Assembly (NCBI RefSeq): GCF_018704125.1
Contig: NZ_JAGTIS010000002.1
Coordinates: 186,001 to 250,000 of the forward strand
Reading direction: 5' to 3'
DNA: 64,000 bases
From: Metapseudomonas boanensis
GTDB lineage: Bacteria > Pseudomonadota > Gammaproteobacteria > Pseudomonadales > Pseudomonadaceae
Numbering within the stretch: position 1 is the first letter of the stretch; every line of letters starts with the position of its first letter. Shown here one piece after another: positions 10,747-19,835 of this stretch. The notes under the pieces are model-generated. The model searched no databases. It saw only the letters and a program-made list of their open reading frames with translations, and was not told where the DNA came from. The translations under genes were made by a program, and so were the position numbers.

Positions 10747-11063
10747 CGACGATGACCGAGAATTTTTTTGATGGGGCAACACCCGTGAGCGACAACGCCA
10801 ACCTTAAACAGCACCTGACTGCAGCAACCGCCGAGGGCCAGACCCTGCGCGGCAGCGTGGAAAAGGCGCTGCACAACTATTTCGCCCATCTTGAGGGCGC
10901 CGCCGTCACGGACGTTTACAACCTGGTGCTCTCCGAAGTGGAAGCGCCGCTGCTGGAAACCGTGATGAATTACGTCAAGGGTAACCAGACCAAGGCTTCC
11001 GAAATGCTCGGCCTCAACCGCGGCACACTGCGCAAGAAGCTCAAGCAATACGATCTGCTCTGA
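10743..11063 (+). CDS. fis: DNA-binding protein Fis
   Basis: Nucleoid-associated protein that bends DNA and activates rRNA and other growth-phase promoters. The ATG at 10743 overlaps the dusB stop and gives 106 residues, the size of Pseudomonas Fis. Residues from about 15 onward are typical ([27 protein letters not shown]), and the C-terminal helix-turn-helix reads [20 protein letters not shown] followed by LRKKLKQY. Upstream in-frame starts lie inside dusB and are not used. Confidence 0.95.
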   Translation: MTTMTENFFDGATPVSDNANLKQHLTAATAEGQTLRGSVEKALHNYFAHLEGAAVTDVYNLVLSEVEAPLLETVMNYVKGNQTKASEMLGLNRGTLRKKLKQYDLL

Positions 11064-11077
11064 CGAGCCGGAGCCCG

Positions 11078-11127
11078 AGCCGGAAGCCTGAAGCTGGACT
11101 AGCCGCCAGCCCTTCGAGCTTCCGGCT
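11078..11127 (+). terminator. Long inverted repeat after fis
   Basis: AGCCGGAAGC at 11078-11087 pairs with GCTTCCGGCT at 11118-11127, and inner GAAG/CTTC and GCTGG/CCAGC segments can extend the stem. It lies 15 bp after the fis stop and may end the dusB-fis transcript, although there is no T-tract. It could also be one more dispersed palindromic repeat. Confidence 0.4.
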
Positions 11128-11178
11128 TATCGCTTCCAGCTCACCCTCAATTCCTCTTCCCAATCGAATGGCTCCGAA

Positions 11179-12786
11179 ATGACCGACCAGACCACCCGCC
11201 TCCCCGTTCGTCGCGCCCTGATCAGCGTTTCCGACAAGACCGGCATTGTCGACTTTGCCCGCGAGCTGGCAGCGCTCGGGGTGGAAATCCTCTCCACCGG
11301 CGGCACCTACAAGCTGCTCAAGGAAAACGGCATCGCCGCCGTAGAAGTCGCGGACTACACCGGCTTCCCGGAAATGATGGACGGTCGGGTGAAGACCCTG
11401 CACCCGAAGATCCACGGCGGCATCCTCGGCCGTCGCGACCTCGATGGCGCGGTGATGGAACAGCACGGCATCAAGCCGATCGACCTGGTCGCGGTCAACC
11501 TCTACCCCTTCGAAGCCACCGTCGCCAAGCCTGACTGCGACCTCCCCACCGCCATCGAGAACATCGACATCGGCGGCCCGACCATGGTTCGTTCCGCGGC
11601 GAAGAATCACAAGGACGTCGCCATCGTGGTCAATGCCAGCGACTACGCCAACGTCCTCGAAAGTCTCAAGGCCGGCGGTCTGACCTACGCCCAGCGCTTC
11701 GACCTGGCGCTCAAGGCGTTCGAGCACACCTCCGCCTACGACGGCATGATCGCCAACTACCTGGGTACCATCGACCAGGCGCGCGACACCCTCACCACCG
11801 AAGGCCGCGGCGCCTTCCCGCGCACCTTCAACAGCCAGTTCATCAAGGCCCAGGAAATGCGCTACGGAGAGAACCCGCACCAGAGTGCGGCATTCTACGT
11901 TGAAGCCAAGCCGGCCGAGGCCAGCGTTTCCACCGCCATCCAGCTGCAGGGCAAGGAACTGTCCTTCAACAACGTGGCTGATACCGATGCCGCGCTGGAG
12001 TGCGTGAAGAGCTTCGTCAAGCCGGCCTGCGTCATCGTCAAGCACGCCAACCCCTGTGGTGTTGCCGTGGTACCTGAAGATGAAGGCGGCATCCGCAAGG
12101 CCTATGACCTGGCCTACGCCACCGATACCGAGTCCGCGTTCGGCGGCATCATCGCCTTCAACCGCGAACTGGATGCCGAAACCGCCAAGGCGATCGTCGA
12201 CCGTCAGTTCGTCGAAGTGATCATCGCGCCGAAAGTTTCCGCCGAAGCTCGTGCCGTCGTCGCTGCAAAAGCCAACGTGCGCCTGCTGGAGTGCGGCGAG
12301 TGGGCCGCCGAGCGCGCCCAGGGCTGGGACTTCAAGCGCATCAACGGCGGCCTGCTGGTGCAGAGCCGCGACATCGGCATGATCACCGCGGCCGACCTCA
12401 AGGTTGTGACCCAGCGCGCACCGAGCGAGCAGGAAATCCATGACCTGATCTTCGCCTGGAAAGTGGCCAAGTTCGTCAAATCCAACGCCATCGTCTACGC
12501 CAAGAACCGCCAGACCGTCGGCGTCGGCGCCGGCCAGATGAGCCGCGTGAACTCCGCGCGCATTGCCGCCATCAAGGCCGAGCATGCTGGCCTGGAAGTC
12601 AAAGGTGCAGTCATGGCCTCCGATGCCTTCTTCCCGTTCCGCGACGGTATCGACAATGCCGCCAAGGCCGGTATCACCGCGGTGATCCAGCCGGGTGGTT
12701 CCATGCGTGACAACGAAGTCATCGCCGCTGCCGACGAAGCCGGCATCGCGATGGTCTTCACCGGCATGCGCCACTTCAGGCACTGA
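11179..12786 (+). CDS. purH: Bifunctional AICAR transformylase / IMP cyclohydrolase
   Basis: Catalyses the last two steps of de novo IMP synthesis. The 535-residue protein has an N-terminal MGS-like cyclohydrolase domain ([37 protein letters not shown]) and a C-terminal formyltransferase domain with the catalytic Lys288-His289 pair in [10 protein letters not shown]. The C-terminal [19 protein letters not shown] and [10 protein letters not shown] are typical. purD follows 223 bp downstream in the same direction, separated by a small repeat. Confidence 0.97.
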   Translation: MTDQTTRLPVRRALISVSDKTGIVDFARELAALGVEILSTGGTYKLLKENGIAAVEVADYTGFPEMMDGRVKTLHPKIHGGILGRRDLDGAVMEQHGIKPIDLVAVNLYPFEATVAKPDCDLPTAIENIDIGGPTMVRSAAKNHKDVAIVVNASDYANVLESLKAGGLTYAQRFDLALKAFEHTSAYDGMIANYLGTIDQARDTLTTEGRGAFPRTFNSQFIKAQEMRYGENPHQSAAFYVEAKPAEASVSTAIQLQGKELSFNNVADTDAALECVKSFVKPACVIVKHANPCGVAVVPEDEGGIRKAYDLAYATDTESAFGGIIAFNRELDAETAKAIVDRQFVEVIIAPKVSAEARAVVAAKANVRLLECGEWAAERAQGWDFKRINGGLLVQSRDIGMITAADLKVVTQRAPSEQEIHDLIFAWKVAKFVKSNAIVYAKNRQTVGVGAGQMSRVNSARIAAIKAEHAGLEVKGAVMASDAFFPFRDGIDNAAKAGITAVIQPGGSMRDNEVIAAADEAGIAMVFTGMRHFRH

Positions 12787-12938
12787 GTAGGGACGCGCTG
12801 AAGCAGGCATCTGCTGTGTTGTCCGGCCCTTTCCCAATGCTCATTGCCAGAAGGCAAATCCGCTTGGTGAAGGACCGGACGCCTTGCATCTACCCGCTCC
12901 ATCGCGCCCCCGACGGTCCGTCGTAGAAGATTCGTAGC

Positions 12939-12987
12939 TTTTGTAGGGTGGATAACGCTCTTCTTATCCACCGTTCGGGCGGAAGGC
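12939..12987. repeat. Dispersed GTAGGGTGGAT-type palindromic repeat
   Basis: The sequence around TTGTAGGGTGGATAACGC and CTTATCCACCGTTCGGGCGG is one copy of a short repeat whose better-preserved forms occur near 25752 and 27779. It fills part of the purH-purD gap; nothing else is recognisable there apart from the purD ribosome site AAGGAGA. Confidence 0.55.
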
Positions 12988-13009
12988 CCGCCTCCTCAAG
13001 GAGAACTCA

Positions 13010-14299
13010 ATGAACGTACTCATCATCGGCAGCGGCGGTCGTGAACACGCCCTGGCCTGGAAAGTGGCCCAGGACCCGCGCGTTGCGAAGGTCTTCGTTG
13101 CCCCGGGTAATGCCGGCACCGCTACCGAGGCCAAGTGCGAGAACGTCGCCATCGACGTGCTGGCCCTGGAGCAACTGGCCGACTTCGCCGAGAAGAACGT
13201 CCAGCTCACCATCGTCGGCCCGGAAGCGCCGCTGGTGAAAGGCGTGGTGGACCTGTTCCGCAGCCGCAAGCTCGCCATCTTCGGCCCCACCGCCGGTGCC
13301 GCCCAGCTGGAAGGCTCCAAGGCCTTCACCAAGGACTTCCTGGCCCGCCACCAAATCCCCACCGCCGACTACCAGAACTTCACCGAAGTGGAGCCGGCCC
13401 TGGCCTACCTGCGTGAAAAAGGTGCGCCCATCGTGATCAAGGCCGACGGCCTGGCCGCCGGCAAGGGCGTGATCGTCGCCATGACCCTGGCTGAAGCCGA
13501 AGACGCCGTACGCGACATGCTCGCCGGCAACGCTTTCGGTGACGCCGGTTCGCGCGTGGTGATCGAGGAATTCCTCGATGGCGAAGAAGCCAGCTTCATT
13601 GTCATGGTCGACGGCCAGAACGTGCTGCCCATGGCCACCAGCCAGGACCACAAGCGCGTCGGCGACGGCGACACCGGCCCCAACACTGGCGGCATGGGTG
13701 CTTACTCCCCGGCCCCGGTGGTCACCGCCGAAGTGCACCAGCGCGTGATGGACGAAGTGATCTACCCGACCGTGCGCGGCATGGCCGAGGAAGGCAACGT
13801 CTACACCGGCTTCCTCTATGCCGGCCTGATGATCGACAAGAGCGGCGCGCCCAAGGTCATCGAATTCAACTGCCGCTTCGGCGACCCGGAAACCCAGCCG
13901 ATCATGGTTCGCCTGGAGTCCTCCCTGGTGCTGCTGGTGGAAGCCGCACTGGCCCAGGCCCTGGATAAGGTCGAAGCCACCTGGGACCCGCGCCCGACAG
14001 TCGGCGTGGTGCTGGCGGCTGGCGGCTACCCAGGCGACTACGCCAAAGGCGATGTCATCGAAGGCCTGGCCGACGCCGCTGCTCTGGACGGCAAGGTGTT
14101 CCACGCCGGCACCGCGCTGAAAGATGGCCAGATCGTCACCGCCGGCGGCCGCGTGCTCTGCGCCACCGCCATTGGTCGCAGCGTCTCCGATGCCCAGCAG
14201 CAGGCGTATCGCCTGGCGGAGAAGATCCGCTGGAACGGATGCTTCTACCGCAAGGACATCGGTTACCGAGCCATCGCGCGCGAACGCGGCGAAGGTTGA
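13010..14299 (+). CDS. purD: Phosphoribosylamine-glycine ligase
   Basis: GAR synthetase, the second step of de novo purine synthesis, joining glycine to phosphoribosylamine with ATP. The 429 residues match the family length. Recognisable segments are the N-terminal NVLIIGSGGREHALAWK, the ATP-grasp region IVIKADGLAAGKGVIVA, the metal-binding FNCRFGDPETQPIM and the C-terminal VLCATAIGRSVSDAQQQAY. The start is preceded by AAGGAGA. A strong hairpin follows the gene. Confidence 0.97.
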   Translation: MNVLIIGSGGREHALAWKVAQDPRVAKVFVAPGNAGTATEAKCENVAIDVLALEQLADFAEKNVQLTIVGPEAPLVKGVVDLFRSRKLAIFGPTAGAAQLEGSKAFTKDFLARHQIPTADYQNFTEVEPALAYLREKGAPIVIKADGLAAGKGVIVAMTLAEAEDAVRDMLAGNAFGDAGSRVVIEEFLDGEEASFIVMVDGQNVLPMATSQDHKRVGDGDTGPNTGGMGAYSPAPVVTAEVHQRVMDEVIYPTVRGMAEEGNVYTGFLYAGLMIDKSGAPKVIEFNCRFGDPETQPIMVRLESSLVLLVEAALAQALDKVEATWDPRPTVGVVLAAGGYPGDYAKGDVIEGLADAAALDGKVFHAGTALKDGQIVTAGGRVLCATAIGRSVSDAQQQAYRLAEKIRWNGCFYRKDIGYRAIARERGEG

Positions 14300-14323
14300 A
14301 GGTAAAAAACAGGTAAAAGCCTG

Positions 14324-14353
14324 GATCAAGGCGGCCGACTGGCCGCCTTGATC
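14324..14353. terminator. Perfect 13-bp hairpin between purD and retS
   Basis: GATCAAGGCGGCC and GGCCGCCTTGATC are perfectly complementary around a GACT loop, 25 bp after the purD stop. No T-run follows on the plus strand, but the stem is strong. A TATAAT sequence, a possible retS -10 element, sits at 14379-14384. Confidence 0.6.
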
Positions 14354-14415
14354 ATGTTCCGTACAGCCAGGCCTTGGCTATAATCGGGCCACTCACCCAC
14401 GAAGGGACTTCGCCC

Positions 14416-17193
14416 GTGCGTCGGCTCAGGATTGCCACCGTCTTTCTTGTCAGCATGCTGCTGACCTCGCTCTTTCTGTTGCCTGCACAGGCTGCGGACG
14501 ATCGGCAATGGAGCATTCTGCAAGACCCGTCCTCAAGCCTGCGCCTCGAAGACGTGCGCACCCAACAGGCCCTCTCGCAGTTCACCCCGATCGACCTCCA
14601 GCAACTCTATACCTCCGGCGGCGGCAGCGCAGTCTGGCTTCACTACCAGCTTCCCCCCAGCGAACACGAGCAACTGCTTCGCGTCTTCGCGCCCTACCTG
14701 GCCTTCCTCGACCTCTACGTCCTCAAGGGCGAAGAACTCATCGACCACACCCGCACGGGGAGCAGTCTGCCCTACAGCAACCGCCCCTTGCCCAGCCGCG
14801 ACTTCCTGCTGCCGCTGCCGGTGGCGAAAGAACCGCTGGACCTCTACCTGCGCCTGTCCTCCAAGCATGCCCTGCGCCCGACGATCGACCTGCAATCCTC
14901 GGCGTTGATGGCGGCGGACGATACCCGGCCTCTGCTCTACGGCCTGCTGCTCGGCAGCTTGGGCATGCTGGTGTTCTACAGTCTCATGCGTTACGCCTAC
15001 AGCCGCGACAGCAGCTGCCTGTGGCTGGCCGCCGCGCAAAGCTGCCTGATCGTCACAGGACTGAGCCTGCTTGGCGTCAGCTCGCCCTGGCTCGGCGAAT
15101 GGCAAAGCGCCCAGCCGCAGATCGCCAACCTGTCGATGCTGGCGGCAATGGTCTGTGCCCTGGCCTTCACAGCCAGCTTCTTTCACAAGGTCTGTCCAAG
15201 CACGCCGCTGACCAAACTGCTGATCGGCGAGATCGTATTGATCTGCCTGATCGGTGTCCTGCTGATACTGGTCACCAGCCTGCAGTTCAATCAGCTGGTC
15301 TATATCCTCGCGGCCATCGCCAGCATCAGCATGTTCGTCGTGGCGGTATATCACTGGCGCCATGGCTATCGGCCTGCGGGGCCGTTCACCCTTGGCCTGG
15401 CGGTATTCTGTATCGCAATCCTCGGCGCCCTGCCTGCGCTGTTCGGTTACTGGCGCCTGGAGTCCGAATGGCTGGCCTACTCGCTCCTGGCAGTGTCTTC
15501 GTTCAGCGGCGTCATGCTCAGCCTCGCCCTCAGTGCGCGCCAGCGGCGAATCCAGCAGGAAGCCTTCATCGCCAGCCGGGAGCGTGCAGCCAACTCCGCC
15601 GAGCTCAAGGCCAAGGGCGAGTTTCTCGCCAAGATAAGCCACGAGATTCGCACCCCCATGAACGGCGTACTCGGCATGACCGAGTTACTGCTCGGCACTC
15701 CCCTTTCGGCCAAGCAGCGCGACTATGTGCAGACTATCCACAGCTCAGGCAATGAACTGCTTACCCTGATCAACGAGATTCTCGACATCTCCAAACTGGA
15801 GTCCGGCCAGATCGAGCTGGACGACGTGCAGTTCGACCTCAACGCCCTGATCGAGGATTGCCTCGATGTCTTCCGCGCCAAGGCCGAGCAGCAGCGCGTC
15901 GAACTGATCAGCTTCATGCAGCCCCAGGTTCCGCGGATCATTGGTGGCGACCCTGCGCGCTTGCGCCAGATTCTGCTCAGCCTGCTGGACAACGCGTTCA
16001 AGCAGACCGATGAAGGTGAGATCCTCCTGGTGGTCGCCCTGGACACTGCGGGCAGCGAGCCACGCCTGCGGATCGCCGTGCAGGACAGCGGCCGTCCCCT
16101 GGAGGCCGGCGAGCGCGACGCCCTGCTCAATGCCGAGCTGCAAAGCCGCGACTTCATGGCCGCCACCAAACTGGGCGGTCGCCTGGGACTGGTCATCGCC
16201 CGTCAACTGGTCCGCTTGATGAGTGGCGAATTCGGCATCCAGAGCGGCGGCGGCCAGGGCAGCACCCTGTGGATCACCCTGCCGGTCGATAGCCAGCGCC
16301 TCGAGCAACCCTCCACCGACCTCGACCAGCCGCTTGATGGCGCACGCCTGCTGGTGGTCGACGACAACGACACCTGCCGCAAGGTGCTGATCCAGCAATG
16401 CAGTGCCTGGGGACTGCAGGTCAGCGCCGTGTCCTCCGGCAAGGAGGCCCTCGCCCTGCTGCGCACCAAGGCGCATCTGCGCGAATACTTCGATGTGGTG
16501 CTGCTCGACCAGGACATGCCCGGCATGACCGGCATGCAGCTGGCGGCCAAGATCAAGGAAGACCCTAGCCTCAACCACGACATCCTGATCATCATGCTCA
16601 CTGGTATCAGCAACGCGCCGAGCAAGATCATCGCGCGCAACGCCGGCATCAAACGCATCCTCGCCAAGCCGGTTGCCGGCTACACGCTCAAGACCACGTT
16701 GGCCGATGAACTCAACCAGCGCAAAGCCGGCGGCTCGACGCCGCTGCCAGGTTCCCAGGTCAGCGAGCCGCTGCGTGTTCCGGATGATTTCCGCATCCTG
16801 GTGGCCGAGGACAACAGCATTTCGACCAAGGTCATCCGTGGAATGCTGAGCAAGCTCAAGCTGGAGCCGGATACCGCCAGCAACGGCGAGGAAGCGCTCA
16901 ACGCCATGAAGGCCAAGCACTACGACCTGGTGTTGATGGACTGCGAAATGCCGATCCTGGACGGCTTCACCGCCACCCAGATGCTGCGCACCTGGGAAGC
17001 CAGCGAGCACCGCCCACGCACGCCGGTGGTAGCCCTCACCGCGCACATCCTCAGCGAACACAAGGAGCGCGCACGCCAGGCCGGCATGGACGGCCACATG
17101 GCCAAGCCGGTGGAACTGTCGCAGCTGCGTGACCTGATCGAACATTGGGTCGCCGAGAAGGAACTGCGCGGCCAGCACGCGATGCATTCCTGA
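14416..17193 (+). CDS. retS: Hybrid sensor kinase RetS
   Basis: Membrane regulator that in P. aeruginosa blocks GacS signalling and so controls the switch between acute and chronic lifestyles. The GTG at 14416 has GAAGGGA eight bases upstream and gives 925 residues with a signal peptide (to about residue 30). Order: periplasmic 7TMR-DISM sensor (about 30-165), seven-helix membrane region (about 175-385), HisKA with His409 in KISHEIRTPMNG, an ATPase domain, and two receivers with Asp698 (VLLDQDMPG) and Asp842 (VLMDCEMP). The ATPase G1 box reads DSGRPL instead of DxGxGI, so ATP use may be impaired, which fits action by binding GacS. Synteny matches PA4856. Confidence 0.94.
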   Translation: MRRLRIATVFLVSMLLTSLFLLPAQAADDRQWSILQDPSSSLRLEDVRTQQALSQFTPIDLQQLYTSGGGSAVWLHYQLPPSEHEQLLRVFAPYLAFLDLYVLKGEELIDHTRTGSSLPYSNRPLPSRDFLLPLPVAKEPLDLYLRLSSKHALRPTIDLQSSALMAADDTRPLLYGLLLGSLGMLVFYSLMRYAYSRDSSCLWLAAAQSCLIVTGLSLLGVSSPWLGEWQSAQPQIANLSMLAAMVCALAFTASFFHKVCPSTPLTKLLIGEIVLICLIGVLLILVTSLQFNQLVYILAAIASISMFVVAVYHWRHGYRPAGPFTLGLAVFCIAILGALPALFGYWRLESEWLAYSLLAVSSFSGVMLSLALSARQRRIQQEAFIASRERAANSAELKAKGEFLAKISHEIRTPMNGVLGMTELLLGTPLSAKQRDYVQTIHSSGNELLTLINEILDISKLESGQIELDDVQFDLNALIEDCLDVFRAKAEQQRVELISFMQPQVPRIIGGDPARLRQILLSLLDNAFKQTDEGEILLVVALDTAGSEPRLRIAVQDSGRPLEAGERDALLNAELQSRDFMAATKLGGRLGLVIARQLVRLMSGEFGIQSGGGQGSTLWITLPVDSQRLEQPSTDLDQPLDGARLLVVDDNDTCRKVLIQQCSAWGLQVSAVSSGKEALALLRTKAHLREYFDVVLLDQDMPGMTGMQLAAKIKEDPSLNHDILIIMLTGISNAPSKIIARNAGIKRILAKPVAGYTLKTTLADELNQRKAGGSTPLPGSQVSEPLRVPDDFRILVAEDNSISTKVIRGMLSKLKLEPDTASNGEEALNAMKAKHYDLVLMDCEMPILDGFTATQMLRTWEASEHRPRTPVVALTAHILSEHKERARQAGMDGHMAKPVELSQLRDLIEHWVAEKELRGQHAMHS

Positions 17194-17293
17194 TCCCGCA
17201 TTTCTTCTCGGCCTGTCCGCACAGGGGACGCTTTTCCTATAAGGACGAAGTCATTCCCCAAGCAGGCCAACGGCCTGCCTGAAAAAAACCGGC

Positions 17294-18373
17294 CTACGCA
17301 AACCGCACCGCAAAGATCGGTGGCAGATACCCCGCCACCAGTTGCCAGCTATCACCCTGATCCTTTGATACCCAAAGGTGTCCGGTAGTTGAGCCCATGG
17401 CCAGGCACTGGCCGCTGGAATCCACATCCAGGCCGTGGCGGTACACAAGGTCATAGCAGTGCTGCTGCGGCAAACCTTGCTCCAACACATCGAAACTCTG
17501 CCCGCCATCGCGGGTGCGGGTCACGCGCAGGTGCTGATCCGCAGGCACCCGGCATTCATCCTTCACCGCCGGGACGAACCAGGCGCAGTCCGGATTTGAC
17601 GGGTGCACCGCCACCGCAAAACCGAAAGTGGAGGGGCCGGCGTGTTCGATTTCCTTCCAGTTCAGGCCCCGGTCGGCGCTGACGAAAATCCCATTGTGAT
17701 GCTGCACCCAGAGCCGTTCCGGTTCCACCGGGCAGGCCACCATGCGATGCGGGTCCTGGATATCGGGTTCCTCAACACGCTCTGGCGGCATGTAGGCCGC
17801 GCGCATGCCGCGGGTCCGGTAGTTCCAGCTTGCGCCTTCATCCTCGCTGTGCCACACGCCACCGCAGGACACGGCTAGCGTCAGCCTACGGCTGTCCCGC
17901 GGGTCGACGCTGATGGAGTGGATGCCCGGCTGGTCGTAGCCGCCACCGAACCAATTGGCCCGTTCCGGCCGCTGCCAGAGACTGTCGACCAGTTGCCACG
18001 AGTCCCCATGGTCACGGGAGCGGAATAGTCCGCCGGGAATGGTGCCCGCCCAGAGCGTTCCGGGTTGGTCGGTGCCGCCCGGCTCCAGGCACCAGATCAT
18101 GTCTACCGAGGGACCGTCCTCACCTTCGTCAGCAGCCGCAAAGGCGGGGGCGGGAATCTCCTCCCACAGCTGCCCGCCATCTGCTGAACGCCAGAGCTTG
18201 GGCCCGAAGTGGCCGAGGTGAAGTGCCGCATAGAGGCGGCCATCGCGCGGATCGGCGAGTACCATGCTCACCGGCTCACCGAGGAAGTCCTGGCGCACCA
18301 AACGCCAGTCGTTGCCCGCCGGCTCGAACTGCAGCAGGCCCTTGCGGGTCGCCACATGGATGCGTTGCGACAT
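17294..18373 (-). CDS. Asp-box (BNR/sialidase-like) beta-propeller protein
   Basis: Function unknown. The ATG at 18373 has a perfect AGGAGG upstream and gives 359 residues without a signal peptide, so it is probably cytoplasmic. Six Asp-box turns are visible: RSADGGQLW, RSRDHGDSW, HSEDEGASW, VSADRGLNW, TRTRDGGQSF and VSKDQGDSW, predicting a six-bladed propeller as in sialidases or VPS10-type proteins. Catalytic sialidase residues are not evident and glycosidase activity should not be assumed. The gene starts 23 bp after a MoaD-like gene that ends in Gly-Gly, so the two are very likely co-expressed. Confidence 0.85.
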   Translation of the reverse strand: MSQRIHVATRKGLLQFEPAGNDWRLVRQDFLGEPVSMVLADPRDGRLYAALHLGHFGPKLWRSADGGQLWEEIPAPAFAAADEGEDGPSVDMIWCLEPGGTDQPGTLWAGTIPGGLFRSRDHGDSWQLVDSLWQRPERANWFGGGYDQPGIHSISVDPRDSRRLTLAVSCGGVWHSEDEGASWNYRTRGMRAAYMPPERVEEPDIQDPHRMVACPVEPERLWVQHHNGIFVSADRGLNWKEIEHAGPSTFGFAVAVHPSNPDCAWFVPAVKDECRVPADQHLRVTRTRDGGQSFDVLEQGLPQQHCYDLVYRHGLDVDSSGQCLAMGSTTGHLWVSKDQGDSWQLVAGYLPPIFAVRFA

Positions 18374-18396
18374 CTGCGTATCCTCCTTGCGCAGCC

Positions 18397-18666
18397 TCAA
18401 CCACCGGACAGTGCCTGCACCACGAATACATCGCTGCCGGCGGCAAGTGGGTCGGAGAGCCCGCGTCGATCATTGACCTGCCTGCCATCGACGAAGATCG
18501 CCACATGCCGCCGCAGGCGCCCCTGGTCATCGAGCAGGTAACTGCGCAGGCGCGGGTTGGCGGCAAAGGCCTCGGCCAGGGCGGCGGCCACCGTGGCGCC
18601 ACCCACGTCCAGTTCGGGGACATCCAGGTGGCGTTGCAGGTTGGGGGTGAAACTGAGGTGTGCCAT
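18397..18666 (-). CDS. MoaD/ThiS-family ubiquitin-like protein
   Basis: Small beta-grasp protein of 89 residues starting MAHLSFTPNLQRHLDVP and ending ...VFVVQALSGG, so the Gly-Gly tail used for adenylation and thiocarboxylation is at the extreme C-terminus. True MoaD works with MoaE, but no molybdopterin or thiamine genes are nearby; the only partner is the Asp-box propeller gene 23 bp downstream. It may be a sulfur carrier or protein modifier dedicated to that partner (inference). The start at 18666 was chosen because upstream in-frame residues look non-coding. Confidence 0.8.
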   Translation of the reverse strand: MAHLSFTPNLQRHLDVPELDVGGATVAAALAEAFAANPRLRSYLLDDQGRLRRHVAIFVDGRQVNDRRGLSDPLAAGSDVFVVQALSGG

Positions 18667-18808
18667 GGGTGACTCCCGATGCGACATCACGCCCCGGTGC
18701 AGGAAGGTATAGACGAAGCCTCCGGCGCGGTTATAGTTGAGCGCCCAATGGCAGGGCTGGCTCTACACTGAGCAGGCGGCCCTGGCAGTCACGAACGGAT
18801 GCCCCACC

Positions 18809-19405
18809 ATGCTTGAAAGCCTTTCCAGCCTGTATCTGAAGATGCTAGTGCTCTACAGCCCCTTCTTCGTACTCTCCTGCTTCATCGGCCTGACCCGCGG
18901 CTACACGGTGAAGGAGCGCAAGAGACTCGCCTGGAAAGTCGCCCTCGGCACCCTCGTGGCCAGCGCCCTGCTCTACCTGTTCGGCCAGGGGATCTTCAAG
19001 ATCTTCGGCATCACCATCGATGCCTTCCGCATCGGTGCTGGCGCCGTTCTGTTCATCTCCGCCCTGGGCATGGCCCAGGGCAACTCGGCGGTGCAGTCGG
19101 ATAACGTGCAGCAGGACGTCACCATCGTGCCGCTGACCATTCCCCTTACGGTCGGCCCCGGTACCATCGGCGCCATGCTGGTGATGGGCGCCGGCCATGT
19201 GCAGTGGGACGACAAGCTCGTCGCCCTGCTCGCCATCGCCGTTGCCAGCGCCACCGTGGGGGTCATCCTTTACCTTTCCGACCGCATCGAGCGGCTGCTT
19301 GGCGACCAGGGACTGCAGATCGTCAGCCGTCTGATGGGACTGTTCGTCTGCGCACTAGCGGCTCAGATCATCTTCACCGGGGTGAGGAACTACATGGTGC
19401 CCTGA
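18809..19405 (+). CDS. MarC-family integral membrane protein
   Basis: A 198-residue, six-helix inner membrane protein of the MarC/NAAT family (MLESLSSLYLKMLVLYSPFF; VPLTIPLTVGPGTIGAMLVM). Some relatives were described as neutral amino acid transporters; E. coli MarC itself has no established transport role, so the substrate is unknown. The ATG at 18809 puts the first hydrophobic helix near the N-terminus; an upstream TTG at 18737 is less plausible. It is divergent from the MoaD-like gene, with about 140 bp between them. Confidence 0.88.
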   Translation: MLESLSSLYLKMLVLYSPFFVLSCFIGLTRGYTVKERKRLAWKVALGTLVASALLYLFGQGIFKIFGITIDAFRIGAGAVLFISALGMAQGNSAVQSDNVQQDVTIVPLTIPLTVGPGTIGAMLVMGAGHVQWDDKLVALLAIAVASATVGVILYLSDRIERLLGDQGLQIVSRLMGLFVCALAAQIIFTGVRNYMVP

Positions 19406-19462
19406 TGGGTGACGCCACACCGCCCGCCCCACCAACGATCACCGCCCGGCACTGAAACGGGA

Positions 19463-19487
19463 CTTGCGCACCCCGATAGTGCGCAAG
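19463..19487. promoter_or_regulatory. Putative NtrC-binding palindrome upstream of urtA
   Basis: CTTGCGCAC and GTGCGCAAG are perfect inverted repeats around seven bases. The core GCAC-N7-GTGC matches the dyad spacing of the NtrC consensus (TGCACC-N5-GGTGCA). It is centred about 190 bp before the predicted sigma-54 start of urtA. It also lies 57 bp after the marC-like stop, so a terminator hairpin is the alternative, but no T-tract follows. Confidence 0.55.
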
Positions 19488-19637
19488 ACACTCGATTCGA
19501 GCGCCGCCGGCTTATCGCCCCCGCCTCTGTTCCCTCCCTTCGCTGAACGCCACACGACGCATCGCGCGGGCGTCTTCACGCGCCAAAGCCCTATCCGCCC
19601 GGTGCTGCTACGGCGCATTTCCATCCATCCGGTCAAC

Positions 19638-19654
19638 AAGGCACAGCAATTGCT
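19638..19654 (+). promoter_or_regulatory. Putative sigma-54 promoter of urtABCDE
   Basis: AAGGCACAGCAATTGCT has the invariant GG (19640-19641) and GC (19652-19653) separated by ten bases, and matches GGCAC and TTGCT of the RpoN consensus. Transcription would start near 19665, leaving a leader of about 170 bases before urtA. Apart from this and the NtrC-like palindrome I see nothing gene-like in 19406-19835. Confidence 0.6.
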
Positions 19655-19835
19655 GAGGACTCAACCCGAAGTCAGCAACCCTGAAGTGCGCAAGATCACC
19701 CTGCACCTGTTGCACAACGCGCGGCCAGCGCCGCAGCCCGACCAAGGGTGACGTGGAAGACCTTTGAATACTGCCCAGCACACCAGACCAATAAACGCAG
19801 TTATTTCAAATACTTGTGAGAATGGAGACCGACCC

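Noticed and set aside
11041-12837. Minus-strand frame of 598 codons over purH
   Set aside because: Antisense shadow; purH on the plus strand is unmistakable.
17260-17290. Terminator hairpin GCAGGCC...GGCCTGC between retS and the propeller gene
   Set aside because: The stem is short and the T-tract is on the wrong side for either neighbouring gene, so termination is not supported.
19464-19751. Possible 95-residue plus-strand gene before urtA
   Set aside because: Its start lies inside the NtrC-like palindrome and it overlaps the sigma-54 promoter; the sequence has no family features or ribosome site.
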